Positions 22,673 through 35,658 of a stretch of DNA of 64,000 bases are shown in pieces. A program made the translations under genes and the position numbers. Below the pieces are notes generated by a model. The model worked only from the letters and a program-made list of their open reading frames with translations, was not told the origin of the DNA and searched no databases. Numbering within the stretch: position 1 is the stretch's first letter; each line of letters begins with the position of its first letter. This DNA comes from Cryptomeria japonica (Eukaryota > Streptophyta > Pinopsida > Cupressales > Cupressaceae), in the NCBI RefSeq assembly GCF_030272615.1, contig NC_081414.1, positions 309,113,164 to 309,177,163 on the forward strand. Reading direction: 5' to 3'.

Positions 22673-23805
22673 TGTGTCAACTTGAATTTCACCATCAGAA
22701 TACTACCTGCAACATATTAGTTTCACAAAATACAAAGAAAATGCTATAGGAAATCCAAACTCAACCAATGAAACTACATGAAATTGTTATAAAATAAAAA
22801 CATTATTTTTACCTTCATGATTTAAGTCTTATTGTGTCCTAACTCCACTGTTCCTAGTTGCAGATGGTGTGCTCTTAGACAAGCACTGGTAGCTTCCAAG
22901 ATGGCATATGAAGAATGGACTGATAACTGATAGTTAACTAATACTATGATATGCAATTCTAAATGATTATACTAAATGAGAAATGCTAAATTACTTCAAG
23001 ATTAAAACTCACGGATGCATAAGTTTTCACACATGGATAGCTTGAAAACTCACTTTAAGACTAACTCTTTCTCAACTCAAACTCTTGATTTTATAGACTT
23101 TGAGAGGATAAGATGATGTGGCCTGGATCAATGGTCATGATCAGATCTGCAAATTTGGATGGCTATGAGAAAAGGTGAAGGTTGAGAGAAAAGGGGAAGG
23201 AGAAGACAAGTGTCACTCATCTCACCTTGACTAGGTTGTTAACTGAGGGAATCTAGGAATGGTTGGAGAAGATTTAGGCATGAGATGACAAGTGGACTCA
23301 AGTCCTTCCTAAGATGTAGGGATGTTGGAGGGAATATAGAAGAAAATTTAAGAAATATGGATACGTACACAATATTTCATTAAATTTGGAGGTTGAAGAT
23401 AAATGTTGAATTAATATTTAAGAAATATTAATATCTTTAGCCACATGTTTGATGAGTTGGAAAAGGAAAGATGAAGTGGAGATGGAAGGTGAGTTGGAAA
23501 AAGGGATTAAATAATTTAGAAATTATTTAATATTTGTGACTATAGGATAGAAGAATAATCATTAAATATTAGATATTCAAATGATTGGAGGAAATAATTA
23601 AATATTTAGATATTCAATTAATTAGAGGAATAGGATAAATGAAATAATTAATAAAGTATTTCAATTAAATTAATTAATAGAAAGACGTGAAATGAATTAA
23701 ATAAATTAATCTTTTCAAATTAACTATTTAATAGAAGAATTATGATTATATAAATATAAAATATCTATTTAATCGCTCATAGCCATTTTTATGTGTATAC
23801 ATACA
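22673..23805 (-). repeat. 5' LTR of G1
   Basis: Runs on the plus strand from TGTGTCAACTTG to about ATACATACA, roughly 1.13 kb. The distal 450 bases are very AT-rich with recurring ATTAAATATTTAGATATTC words. The outer end is set by the return of Copia-type LTR sequence (AGGGGCCTACACATG) at 23811. TAATT at 23806-23810 may be the target copy. No partner LTR is visible. Confidence 0.7.
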
Positions 23806-24464
23806 TAATTAGGGGCCTACACATGTAGGAAGGCACACTGCCTAAAGTGCACTACTCATCACAAAGGAGCCTCGCTGACTACAGATACAAAGTACTGAAT
23901 TATAAACAAAATTCTGAACTGTGAGTGTGCATCAAATATGTTGGATGAGTTCTCATTTAATTACGGACTGTACTGGTTATCACTATCTCCTTCTTCACCA
24001 ATAACCTTGTTCGCTTCCCAATCCTTTTCACAAATAACCAAGACTAACAACAGATCAATTATGTCGATCAGGATCTTGCTTGCATAATATCACATAACTT
24101 GTTGCATCTATATTTCAAAATGACCTAGTCGGACTGACTTATATACCTTTTACATACATAAACATGAAGGCCTTATGTCGGCTTACAATAATATTACAAA
24201 AGATAAATACATGTCGGCATAGACAAAAATATAAACATTAATCTTCATGATTGTTGCCGCTAAAACCTTTTTCAGATCAATCTTCTATGTCGACCTCCAA
24301 ATATTGGTTCCTAGTTTGTTGGTTTCCCTTGCTTGTCGGTTTCCTTGAATGTCGGATATTAAATCTTGAGTACCGGAGGATAGCGGACAAGTATCCAACC
24401 CAAAAAGATGTGTGTTGTCATCAATGACAACACCATAAGCTCGGATGAGTGTCAATTGCCAATA
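23806..24464 (-). repeat. Fragment X: distal part of a Copia-type LTR
   Basis: From GGGGCCTACACATG onward it follows the same order as the LTRs of E4 and E1: the low-copy motif, an ACTGACTACA-like stretch, then TGTCATCAATGACAACACC. It ends at GCCAATA. It differs clearly from E1-E4, so it comes from another subfamily. Its first part is missing, apparently displaced by G1. E3's LTR resumes at 24465. Confidence 0.65.
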
Positions 24465-25673
24465 ATTTTTTACATGGAAAACTCGATCAAGGGAAAAACC
24501 ACGGTGGGAACCTACCCACAATATGATGATACTCTGTTAGAAGTATTAGAAATATTACAATGGAGAATGCACTTGCATTCAAGAACACTGCCTAGAACTC
24601 ACTGCTGAAAAACAAGAAAGGGATACAACCCAAGGAAGACTCACAGTCTTACAAACAGATTTTGATCACATCCAGAAGATCATGAACTGATAGAATAGCA
24701 TCTCCTAATGCCTGGTTATAGTTCCAGTTAAGCACATAACAACTTCTCTTCTTCACACTTCTTCTCTGCCTCCAAAAGATGTATGCATTATTCTCTCATA
24801 CACATTATGATTCTCATCCATACACACACTCTATTACAAAGATATCAACCTTGTGAATATTATCAAGGTCAGCTCAACACACACCACCTAATTACAAAAA
24901 TATAACCACACGCTACAATATCACATGTAGACCAAGCAATGTTGGATAAGACATAGCACGGACCCATTTCATATGCCTTGAATGTGAAACACCTCCAAGA
25001 ATTATGCATAGAACATCCACAACATGCTACAAGCATCTGGTTGGCCAAAATAATGAAGAACACTAACACATCATATAAATCATCAATTACATGCACAACA
25101 ATCAATGCATACCACCAACACAAAAGGAACATGACCAAAAAACATCCACAAGCATCATGAACTACCATCGCAACATTTGCATCAACACAAAATTATTAGA
25201 ATCACATCATCATTATACCAAACTTCAAAAATACTAACTGCAATGACTGTCAACCTAGAAAAATCACTTGCGAAACTCCAAACCATGAACCACCTAAATT
25301 AAAGATACACATCAACATCCCAAACACATCTCAAAATCCGTAGATCAATATATTGCAACGCAGAGAAATTCAAATCAAAATACTAACACTCTCTCACCAC
25401 TGAACAACAGAAAAACCAGCTACAACACAAATATCCATAACTCACTCAAATATCCATGTGGACCTATGAAAATTGCACTAAATCATCTATACACAATCCT
25501 CTACAAACCCTTTAATTCACAAACTCTGATCATCAACATGTTGAACAAATTCACTTACTGACCTCCACCAAATCACTAACATAAACAGAGAAATATGTTG
25601 ACATCAATGACAACACATCTCTCAGATATCACTAAAGCACATATTTATAGCATACTCCTAGCAATATCCAACA
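24465..25673 (-). repeat. 3' LTR of E3, truncated at its left by X
   Basis: It follows E3's 5' LTR from TGATGTGAAAAAACCAGTC (about 37055) to the end. The first roughly 150 bases are missing and X lies in their place. It ends CCAACA before the polypurine tract. Confidence 0.88.
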
Positions 25674-25700
25674 ATCTCCCCCTTTGGCATTGATGGCAAC
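25597..25700. promoter_or_regulatory. Inverted repeat enclosing the polypurine tract of E3
   Basis: GTTGACATCAATGACAAC (25597-25614) and TTTGGCATTGATGGCAAC (25683-25700) pair at 15 of 18 positions across the LTR edge. The polypurine tract is at 25674-25687 (minus strand CCAAAGGGGGAGAT). A second tract, TTGATGTCAAAGGGGGAG, lies near 25817-25836. The rest of 25701-25965 is noncoding. Confidence 0.55.
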
Positions 25701-25965
25701 ATAATATGTGAAAAACAATCAATAAAAAAGAAATCAACAACTCTCTCATATTACTCTCTCCCACTATACAAATAAATCTCTCACCTTTAGATTATTGCAT
25801 AGTTTTTCACATGAATCTCTCCCCCTTTGACATCAATGGAAAAGGCACATATTTGCACCACAAAACTCAAAACTAACTACTCCCTTGAGTAGCATCCTCC
25901 ACTCATCAATCAAGATCACAAGATATGACTGTGAAATGCACCGAACTGATGCATACCAATGCATC

Positions 25966-28900
25966 TTAGTTATGATCAGGAGAAGAAACCACCCCTAACT
26001 TCCCTCTAAGATACTCAAAAGTATCTTTAGGAAAAGGATTCATAAAGATGTCTGCAATATGTTTCTTTGTAGGCACATACACCCATTTTACTTCCTTCTC
26101 ATTTACCTTGTCTCTCAAAAAGTTAAACTTGATTGATATATGCTTAGTCTTGGAATGAAACACTAAATTCTTAAAATTATTAATTACACTTGAATTGTCA
26201 CAGTAAATTTCAATAGGCTCATCATACACAACTTTGATATCTTTCAACATTTTCTTCATCTATACCACCTGAGTACAATTGTTAAAGTAGCAATATATTA
26301 TGCCTCTATAGTAGATAGAGAAATTGATTTTTTTTTCTCAATCATGAAACCAATATTTTTCCCAAGAAAAATGCACCACCACTAGTACTCTTCTAGTCAA
26401 CAACATCTCTTACCCAATCAGCATCAGTAAAAGCACTCAAAGTAAAATCATCATCTTTAGGATACCATAAACCAAAATCAACAGCTCCTTTCAAATATCT
26501 AAAGATTCTTTTAACAGCTACAACTTGAGATTCCTTAGGATCAACTTGAAATCTAGCAACAAGACAAATAGCATTCATGATATCAGGACTGGTCTGAGTC
26601 AAATATAGAAATCCACCAATCATAGATCTGTATCTAGTTTGATTTTCTTTAGAAGAATCATAATCCTTATTCAACTTACATCTCATCACCATAGGAGTCC
26701 CAACTAGCTTTGTGTGCTCTAAACCAAACTTCTTCAACAACTCTTTCACATACTTTGACTAAGATATAAAGATCCCTTTTTCTGACTGAGTAATTTGCAA
26801 TCCCAAAAAAAAATCATCTCTCCAATCATAGGCATCTCAAATTCATTCTGCATTTCATTAGCAAATTCTTTGCACAAACTATCATTTCCTCCAAAAATAA
26901 TATCATCAACAAAAACTTCAACAATCAGAATGATATCATGATCAGTTTTGAAATATAGATTACTATGAGCAATACCTTTATTAAATCTAATCTTCAGCAG
27001 ATACTTATCCAATCTAGCATACCATGCTCTTGGCGCTTGCTTCAATCCATACAATGTTCTCTTCAATTGACCCACCATATTTCCTTGATCAGTCAACTGA
27101 AATCCATCTGGTTTCTCTATGTACACCTCTTCTTTCAATTCACCATTTAGGAATATTGACTTGACATCCATTTGATAGACTTTGAAATCTTTGTAAGTGG
27201 CATAATCTACCAACTTCAATCCTTGCCACCAAAGAAAAAGTCTCTTCAAAATCAATTCCTTCCATTTGAGAATATCCTTTGCAAACAAGTCTTTATTTAT
27301 TCCTAACAATTTCACCTTGCTCATTCAATTTGTTGTAGTAAGACCCATATAGTTCCTATTATATTTTTGTTCTTAGGTTTGGGAACAAGAATCCATGTAT
27401 TTTTCTTTTAAAATTGATTCAATTCTTCTTTCATTTCTTTTACCCAATGTTCATCTTTACATGCTTCATTCACACCCTTAGGTTCAATCTTTAAAATCAG
27501 ACAATATTCAATCTGATCTTTTACAATTCTTCTTCTAGCATGAACACCTTTATTTATATCTCCTATAATCTTATTTTCAAAATGATTCAATCTTACATAC
27601 CTAGGAGTCTTAGGATTTTCTTGATTTTCAAATTCTTAAGTTCTTTCTTCTGCACTTGCAAGAGTTCCTTCACCTTGATTCACTGGATTCACTAGAATGA
27701 TTTGAACTTGATTCTAAATCTGAGGTTGCTTCCCTTTATTTTCATTGTCACTCTAATCATCTAAATCATATCTGCAAGATTTTATCTATCTCTCATTGCT
27801 TTCATCAACCTTGACATTAGCACTCTCAACTATCTTTCTCAGTCTCATGTTATAACACCGGTAGGCCTTGCTTTTAGTAGAATAACCAAGAAATATTCCT
27901 TCATCACATCTAGCATCAAGCATCCCTGGATATTCATCCCTTTTTATATAACATTTACTTCAAAAAAATTGAAAATATTTAACAGCAGAGCATGACCAAA
28001 CCATAGTTCATAAGGAGTCTTACCGGTATCATCTTTGATATGCACCCGGTTAAGAGTGTAAACAGAAATACTCACAACTTCTCTCCAATAAATATGTGGA
28101 ACATTTCTCTACAACAACATTGTCCTAGTAGCTTCTTGAATGGTTCTATTCTTCCTTTCCACTACTCCATTTTTTTGAGAGGTTCTCAAAGCAGACAACT
28201 ATCTTCTTATCCCATGCTCTTCACAATATGCATTGAACTCACTGGAAATGAATTCACCACCTCTGTTAGATCTCAGACACTTTAGCTTCAAACATGTCCT
28301 AGTCTCAACCATAGCCTTGAAAAAAATTGAACCTCTCTAAATCTTCAAACTTCTCCCTTAATAAATTAACCCACATCATCCTTGAATAATCATCAATCAG
28401 CAACATGAAATATTTGTCTCTTTGCAAGCTTCTAACTCTAGAAGGTCCACACAAATCAGTATGCACAAAGATCCAATAATCCATTTGAAAAATGCTTCTT
28501 ACTCTTGAAAGATATTCTGGTTTGTTTCCCTAACTGACATTCCTTGCACGTAGGGTTAGCAGTTTTCATCAACTTAGGAAGATCTCTCACAGCCTGAGTA
28601 GAACTTATCTTAACAATGTTATCAAAATTTACATGACACATCCTTTTATGCCAAAACCAACTTTCATCAACTTGAGCAATCAAACATATTTTATCAGAGC
28701 TATTCAAGTAAAAGATGTTACCTTTAGTCTTTGTACCTAATGCAATCTCAACTTTGGAGCTATCCAGGATTCTGCACTTTCCATTCTTGAATTGAATAAC
28801 ATATCCCTTGTCAACCATCTGCTCAACACTCAAAATATTATTCTTTAGGTCTTCTAAATACAAGATATCATCAATATTTTTCTTACCATCAAGAGAAATG

Positions 28901-29706
28901 GAACCTCTACCATGGATTATACTAGCTTTACCATCTCCACGATTTACAACTCCACCTTTATACTTTTTCAATCTCACAAACTTACTCTTATCACCTATCA
29001 TATGATGAGAGAATCCATTATTAATCATCCATTCATCTTTTTCTTCAATGTATGTAACCAAATCTCTTTCCACATTCATGCAGCTAGAAAAGTTAGTAGG
29101 CATTGGATCATCTTTCTTGATAGCAATAAACACCCATTCATTATCACTTGTATTTCCTTTATCTGATTCATCATCTAAAACACCTTCATCAGTAGTATGA
29201 TAACATCTCTTCTAAAATTTAGGCTTGAAAGTTTTCTTAGGAACTCTTTCCGGACACCTTGAGGAAAAATGACCTATCTTATAACATGGAAAATATTTAA
29301 AGGGCAACTTTCCTTCATACATACCAGCTTCTTTAGGTAATATCTTCACAACCAGTGCTTCAAGCTCCTCAAGCTCTTGCTCCTCTTCTTCAATCTCATT
29401 TCTCTACTTCTCATATCTAGACATCCACATTGAAGAACTTTCTCCTAGATCATATCTCTGCTTATCCTTTCCTGAAACAGTGGCTTTGAATGCAAATTCT
29501 ACCTTAGGAAGGGAATCAAAAAACTCACTTAATTAAAAGGCTGATAACTTACCAATCAACATGTCTCTGATCACATCAGTCACGGTTTGGATCTCCTCAA
29601 TAGTGACAAATTTATGTTTGTAGGATGCAAATAAGGATCTGAGCACTTTACCAATAATCTCTAATTCTTCCAGCTTTTCACCGACACATCTAATATTGTA
29701 GACAAG
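25966..29706 (-). pseudogene. gag-pol: E3 pol and C-terminal gag (broken)
   Basis: Ends LGVVSSPDHN-stop at 25966. Recognisable parts: RNase H (26393-26749, then 25966-26259 with SKTKHISIKFNFLRDK), RT (26746-27324, [37 protein letters not shown]), and gag_pre-integrase with CKEC (28456-29133). Gag sequence IGKVLRSLFASYKHKFVTIE lies at 29533-29706. Protease reads INNGFSHHM, with Asn replacing the catalytic Asp of DSG. The zinc knuckle is degraded near 29280 (PCYKIGHFSSRC). Multiple stops and shifts are present. The remainder of gag lies at 36443-36847. Confidence 0.9.
29702..29706. repeat. Target site duplication of E4, left copy (ACAAG)
   Basis: ACAAG directly before the E4 LTR. The identical right copy is at 36438-36442, and the E3 gag frame rejoins when one copy and the insert are removed. 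Confidence 0.95.
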
Positions 29707-30485
29707 TGTTAGGATTCCCAAAGATACTGAGTATCTGATCCGTAATAATATTTTCTTAACTTATAACATGAAAAGCATATTAAAACTGTGTACTGGTAAA
29801 CCAGAAATAATGCAACAAATAAGAATAACAACCACAACATGAAAAGCAAACCATAACACAATATTTTAACGAGGAAACCCAGTGTGGGAAAAACCTCAGT
29901 GGGATTTGTGACCCACAATATTCACTTACTGGCCAATAAGAGAATATTACTGCTACAATAGGGGCCTACACATGCAGGAAGGCAAAGTGCCTAGAGCTCA
30001 CTACTCAATTACAAAAGAAGTCACACTGACTTACAAAAATGGATTATACAAATCCAATGTCTTGTACTGCATCATATTAGCATCTGTTATGCCAGATTCA
30101 GTATCGGTTTAAGCTCTACTACATACATAAACCCTTAACCACTAATTTGCATATTAGGTCTGCTACCTTCTATATTTCGCATCATACCTTATCATATGTT
30201 AAATGATCTACAATGATCTCATACATATATGAGTCATATTACAATCTGCCATGTTGGCTTACAAAATATTTTACAATTAATTACAAAATACATTAATACA
30301 AAATTGTTGTCGGCCAAGGTGTCGGTATTCTTTCTTTTCGGTGCCAATGTTTTGTATGTCGGTGTAGAGTCTGTCGGTGCCAGTGACGATGTCTGCATGT
30401 CGCTATCACATGATTGTAAGGTTTCCATCAATGACAATACCTTCAATCACCTACAATTTCTCATTGGATTGTGCATTTTCCAACA
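29707..30485 (-). repeat. 3' LTR of E4
   Basis: TGTTAGGATTCCC to TTTTCCAACA. Compared with the 5' LTR it lacks the whole G-run/TGAATCAG block after ATACTGAG. Confidence 0.95.
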
Positions 30486-30512
30486 ATCTCCCCCTTTGGC
30501 ATTGATGGCAAC
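30419..30512. promoter_or_regulatory. Inverted repeat and polypurine tract of E4
   Basis: GGTTTCCATCAATGACAA (30419-30436) can pair with TTTGGCATTGATGGCAAC (30495-30512) across the LTR edge. The polypurine tract (minus strand CCAAAGGGGGAGAT) is at 30486-30499. A second tract-like copy, ATTGATGTCAAAGGGGGAG, is at about 30651-30670. Confidence 0.55.
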
Positions 30513-30681
30513 ACTCATGAGAAAAATTCAAGAATGTATCCAAAAATTGAAGTCCAAAAATCTTGCCAAAAACTGTACCAAAAAAATATACCAGATGCAT
30601 GCTCCCCCTGAGCAGATGATCTCTACTTTTTTATTTTTCTCATCTCTACTACTCCCCCTTTGACATCAATGACAAAGGTTG

Positions 30682-33600
30682 TCATTCGCTGTCAATGGAG
30701 TCCTTCCTAGATTCTTGTAACCGGTGGGTTACAATCTGAAATATATCTGTCAAAATCAGTTTTAGGTTTTCACTGAATCTTGTGCTTTCCTATAATGCCT
30801 CTTGGGTTCTCTGAACTGTACCGGTGAGTATGTGCATTTTCTCTTCCGGTGTCTTAAGTCCGAGAACCAAAGCCTCAAAAATTTCTTTTCTCAAAGAAAT
30901 GAGGTAGTCTAGTTTTGGACCAAGTTTACATTTCAAGCTCTTTTCCTTATCCTTAACTTTTTCTTTGTCCTTCTCTAACTTCTCAATTTTCTCTTCTAGA
31001 TCTCCAATTTTCTTTTCTATCTCCAAAAATGAATCAGATGTACCTAGCAAATTGTCAACAATATTGTTTATTTCAGTTTGAGTTTTGTTGATCTCTGAAT
31101 CTATAAATTGTGTCAAGATGTCTGTTTTGCAAGTATCCCTGTATATTTTCTTAAAATCCAAAATTGTTTTTCCTAGATCTGGTAACAAGGTGTCCATTTT
31201 CTCCTTGTTCTTCTTCACAATTTCCTCAAAGAATTTCTCTTTTTCCTTAATCAATCTCTCTTTAAAATATACCCTCATTTATTTGATCAACTGTCAAAAT
31301 ATTGTCAGTGATGAACTTAGACAATGTGTCTAGTTGACCTAAAGAATCTTTATTATCCACTATGCATTTAGGTGCTACCAGTTTAAGAATAAGGATTGTA
31401 TCATCTATAGCCTTATAGGCTTGTGCATTACATTCTGTGATTTTCTTTATTGAATCCAATAAGACCTCGATTACATTTGTAGATCGGAATTCTACCATAG
31501 AAGTACCAGATGTCCGTCCAACTTTCTTCACAATAGCCATGCTACCAGTTGTAGTAATCACCTTGCTTGATTCGACCTCTAGTAGGTAAGTCTGTGTTTG
31601 CATTTCTACAAACAAAGGTTTGGGCTTTTCAGTTTTGGCTGGTGGCACTGTTTCCGTCTGAACTTGTGTCTCAACCTGTACCTATTCCAGTTTCTCCATC
31701 TATGTCTCAGAAGGTTTTTCTGAGCTCTCAACAAATGGTTTCTCAGGGATAGCCTCTGTATGCACTTATGGTTTCTTTGTTTGTATCTTTGCACTATCCA
31801 TTGTTAGTTCTCCTGATTGTTTTTTAGTTTTATCTACCGGTTTCTCTAATGATTTACCAGTGGTACCCTCTGTCGGTTTCTCTGCCTGAGTAGTTTTTTC
31901 TATGTTTATATTTACAATTTCATTTACCTCAACCTCATCATCTACAGCCGGTGACTCAGTGATCACATCTGTCTTCTTGTCCTCAGTGGTTTCTCTGTAA
32001 ACCACAACATTTACTTCTTGAGTATCTATATTCACAGTGTACAAAACTTCAGACTCGGGATTTGTATCCTCTAATGGAGTCTCCATACTCTTAGTAGCCG
32101 GTTGACTATCTATAGTATCTACTGGTGGAGTATCCGAAGGAGGTGGGGTTAAGTTATCAGTTATTTTTTAGGCTTGGAGGTCCACCTACCTTACCTTTCC
32201 CCTTATCCCTATCTTTTTTGTATACTCTGATAGTTGTAGGTCTTAGTAACGCTTCTTGTTTCTCTTTTTCTACAAAGAATATATCTCATGCATCTGTTAT
32301 TTCCTCAGAGACTTCATTTACTCTACCTACCATTAGTGCTACATGTCGGTGAGCAGTGGAGAATACTATCTGGTTTGCTTCACTAATTAGTTTATCTATT
32401 TCATCAGTTGAGTTAACTGGATGCACTGCAAGTAAGTTTTCAATTTTAATTTTCTTATCCAGCTCAACAATAGCTAACCTTATAGCTTCTAGTCTCTTAT
32501 GCATGTCATTTTGTATTTCATCAACAATTTCCATCAAAAATTTCTTATATATATCCAAGTGTAAGATTACACTGTTCTCTATGCTTTCCTTGTCGTCTGC
32601 AGATAGTGTGATATATTTTGCTGATGTTTTTCAATTTTCCATCTTCAGTTATTTCACTTAAGAGTTTATCCAGTGGAGCAATATCTTGTTTTACCTTCCT
32701 TTTCTTCTTAGGAGTCAACTTCTTTTTCACTAGAGGCCTCACTCCCTGTTTCTTTTTCCTTGTTTTCTTGGGTCTAGGTGAGGGTACTGGTGAGGGTTTT
32801 CTTTTCCTTTCTACCCTTTTAAATATCACTAACAAATCACTCTCAGGGGAGGTTCCAACCGGTGAAAGATGAGCTTCTGGTTGAAGTTCTTCCAACTCAC
32901 TTTCCTTTATACCAGTTTGCTTCAAAACATCTTCCTTAATTGCTTTTCCATGTTGGGTTCCTTTCCTTTACTATTTCTTCAACCTTCTTAACCCTTTTTC
33001 TAGACTGAATTCCACTCTCAATTATTTCAGCATTTCCAAAAACTTTCTTAGTGGGTTCCTTTGGTGCTTCAAGGAAGGCTTTTGCATAAGTTTCAATAAT
33101 ATTGTCATCTGTTTCATAGCCCATTTCAGTTACCTAGATAGTTCTAGGGACAACTGCCTCCATCCAGATTTCATCCCTTTTAATTACAAAACAAATTTCT
33201 TTTTAATATTTGTCCACAATAGCCTATGACAGTCTTACTCTAGTTTTCATTCGAGCCTTCAATGCTTGAAAATATTCATTTAAGTTTTTCTCCCTATTTT
33301 CTCCAATGTTGTTCAATAGATCCAATAGTTGCTTTCCTACCGGAATGTCAAAGCCAAAATCTCTTGCACCAATACCGGGTACTTGTTTAGTTATGTACAA
33401 CATTAGACAAACAAGCAAATTTCCAAATTTGAATGTTCCTTTCTTATCTCCTTTAATCTTCCCCAAATTGTCTATCAATTCATCTTTGAGCCATTCACAT
33501 ACATCTACTCTTGCATTATTATTAACCATGTCATAAGCATTTTTAATACATAGGCTAGAAACTAAGTTCAACCTATTTGCATGTGTAGCTTTGTACCCTA

Positions 33601-34171
33601 AGATCATACTGATAAATCTCACATTTATGTCCTTTACATTATTTACCCTTAGAGACCTTTTGTCGAATGTTGCACTGATTAGGTTTATCACTGTGTCATT
33701 TGAGACCTTCTTTGTTCTGTCAGGTCTGCTACCAATGGGAGGTAACCCTATTACTGCCTTAACGGCTTCCTTTGTGATTTTATGAATTTTATCCAACCAG
33801 AAGAATTCACCATGAACTCTGCTTAGCACAATCCTTATAATATCCTTGGGAAAATCTAAGACACTAAGGATTTCACTAAAACCTAGGGTTTCAACTATCT
33901 TATGTTCCGGCTTGATATTTCCAGATTCATCACAAATCATAGTCCTATACATATTTTTGATCTCATCATCACCTAATTCCTATATATGACCATGTATATA
34001 CATCCTAGGGTCTTCAGCATATACTACTCCCTTAGGAATTTGAGAAAATGCACCTATACTATCATCTTTCTTCGCAATTTTGGGAACTAGTTTGAATATG
34101 GGTCTAGGGCGCTTAATTACTTCAATCACGGTAGGGTTTGCAAAAAATTTAGGAGTGGATGAAGAAGCTAT
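30682..34171 (-). pseudogene. E4 ORF-B: large helical and coiled-coil protein, unknown family
   Basis: About 1,160 codons. By comparison with E6 the start is at 34171-34169, where ATA replaces ATG. An N-terminal domain stays open at 33224-33952 with RIVLSRVHGEFFWLDKIHK, EAVKAVIGLPPIG, MILGYKATHANRLN and FKFGNLLVCLMLYITKQVPG. Next comes a basic region (PRPKKTRKKKQG, KKKLTPKKKRKVKQ) near 32700-32850, an acidic Thr/Glu-rich part near 31766-32086, and coiled coils (EKKIGDLEEKIEKLEKDKEK) near 30790-31278. Frames shift near 32930, 32560, 32150 and 31270, and point stops occur. The homologous N-domain in E6 argues that it is a real gene. It faintly recalls plant-transposon or plant-mobile type domains. 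Function is unknown; no enzyme motif is seen. Confidence 0.75.
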
Positions 34172-34514
34172 AGTTATAAATACCTCAATCTTCCTTTAGG
34201 ATAAATGCTTGGATGAATTGCTTCACTTCTTCGCTAAGGATGCCTTCGCTCAGGAATTTTTGCGCTCTCGAAGGTTTGAATGCTCGGTGAATGAAAAAGG
34301 AGCCAAAACACTTGCTTTATAATGTTATTTTCTCCAACTACCACTATTATTGCTCATCGGTTAAGTCACAACTTAACTCATCTGTCGGTATAGAAGTAAT
34401 TTCAACTTCTCACCATCAATCGAGGGAATAATAGCATGTTTTCATTTTGTTGCTAAACCCCCAAAGGATTTTCCTTCAGTTAGATGAAGAGTCTCCTGCC
34501 AGTGGAGTGATACT

Positions 34515-35587
34515 CTATTCTTCTGGTGGAGGAGTATTCCCATCAACATTCTGATCTGACTTTCTGATCCATTGTTTTGAGAATTCTTTCTTTACCTCTT
34601 CAACCTTTTCTTTACCTTTCAAACTAGGACCTTTGTTATTTTCTGGTGGGGACTTGCTTCTACAAAATTTTGCAATATGTCCAATTTTGTTACAAGCATA
34701 ACAAGTCACATTGTTTTTCTGAATAGCTTTCCCATATCCTATGTCGGTATGTGTTTTGTATTGATTAGATAGATGTCCAAATATTCCACAAACATAACAT
34801 CTTACATTCATTCTACAATTTTCTAAGTTATGACCAACTTTGTTGCATTTTGAACATTGACCTGTGGGTGTAATAGTGTTCTGATAATTTCTAGATCTAC
34901 AGTGATTTGTGCTATGACCATACTTGTTACATTTAAAGAATTTCCCATTGAATTTGTATACATTAGGTTGTCTTATCAGTTTTCTATGATCATGATTATC
35001 TGCAGTATCAGAGCTTTCACCAATTTCAAAGCCAAGGTTATTTGTATCACCATTAGGTTTCTGATTCTTCAGCATGTCAACAAGTTCTTCTGAATTTTTC
35101 TTGAATTTATCTTTGTGTTGATTTACAGCAGTTAGTTCATTCTCCAAGATTCCTTTCTATCTCATGAGTTCAGTTTTGATATTTTTGTGTGCATCAAATC
35201 TGTCTTCAACATATCATTTTCATGACTGAGTCTTGTGTTTTCATTTCCAGCATCATTTAGTCTTCTAGTCAAGTCATATTCATTCTTCTTTTTGTCTTCA
35301 ATTTCTTTACAAAATATCATAGTCATATCTTGCATCTCATTCTTTGTTATACTGATTTCTTGTCTCAGTTGGTTCACCAGATCATTAAGAGTTTCCTTTT
35401 CATCTTCCTCTTTCTCCATCTTTTCACAAAGTTTTCTCCTCTTGTTCCTTGCTATAGTGTAATTTTCTTGAAGTGCTTGAATGATATCCTGAGCAGCCTT
35501 TAGATCATCCTCAAGTTTGATATTATTTACTTTTTTTGCATCATAGTCTGAAAGAGTTGTTTCCAATTGCTTTCTCAAATTTTCCAT
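34515..35587 (-). pseudogene. E4 ORF-A: coiled coil plus four zinc knuckles (gag-like)
   Basis: Starts at ATG 35587 (MENLRKQLETTLSDYDAKK), about 55 bases past the primer site. The first 150 residues are heptad-rich coiled coil. After a frameshift near 35160 the second part (34515-35147) carries four knuckles: CNKYGHSTNHC, CSKCNKVGHNLENC, CYVCGIFGHLSNQY (last Cys lost) and CYACNKIGHIAKFC. It ends with an acidic Lys/Glu tail at a TAG. The array suggests RNA binding, as in nucleocapsid. It lacks the UBN2 capsid domain of E1, E2, E3 and E5. The gap 34172-34514 to ORF-B is noncoding. Confidence 0.85.
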
Positions 35588-35644
35588 CTCTACCGATGAC
35601 AAGATCTTCCTCAAGTTGTTAGGCTTCTGAAAATAGAGGACCAG

Positions 35645-35656
35645 GCTCTGATACCA
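35645..35656 (-). other. Primer binding site of E4
   Basis: The minus strand reads TGGTATCAGAGC, a perfect match to the initiator-Met primer site, two bases from the LTR edge. Confidence 0.95.
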
Positions 35657-35658
35657 AT

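Larger units (their letters stand above)
10271..23805 (-). mobile_element. Ty3/Gypsy retrotransposon G1, Tat-like lineage
   Basis: Minus-strand element with 5' LTR (22673-23805), Lys-type primer site (22652-22669), a long leader, and gag, protease, linker, RT, RNase H, a second RNase H and integrase in that order. A second RNase H domain downstream of the RT-linked one is the hallmark of the Tat group (Ogre, Retand and Grande relatives). The 3' LTR is not visible. The left end abuts E2, so the rest of G1 may lie beyond E2 and E1, outside the window. The right end lies inside LTR fragment X. Confidence 0.85.

Noticed and set aside
24869-25168. 99-codon Cys-rich minus-strand ORF
   Set aside because: It lies in the 3' LTR of E3. 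The corresponding region of the 5' LTR (about 37450-37800) does not keep it open.
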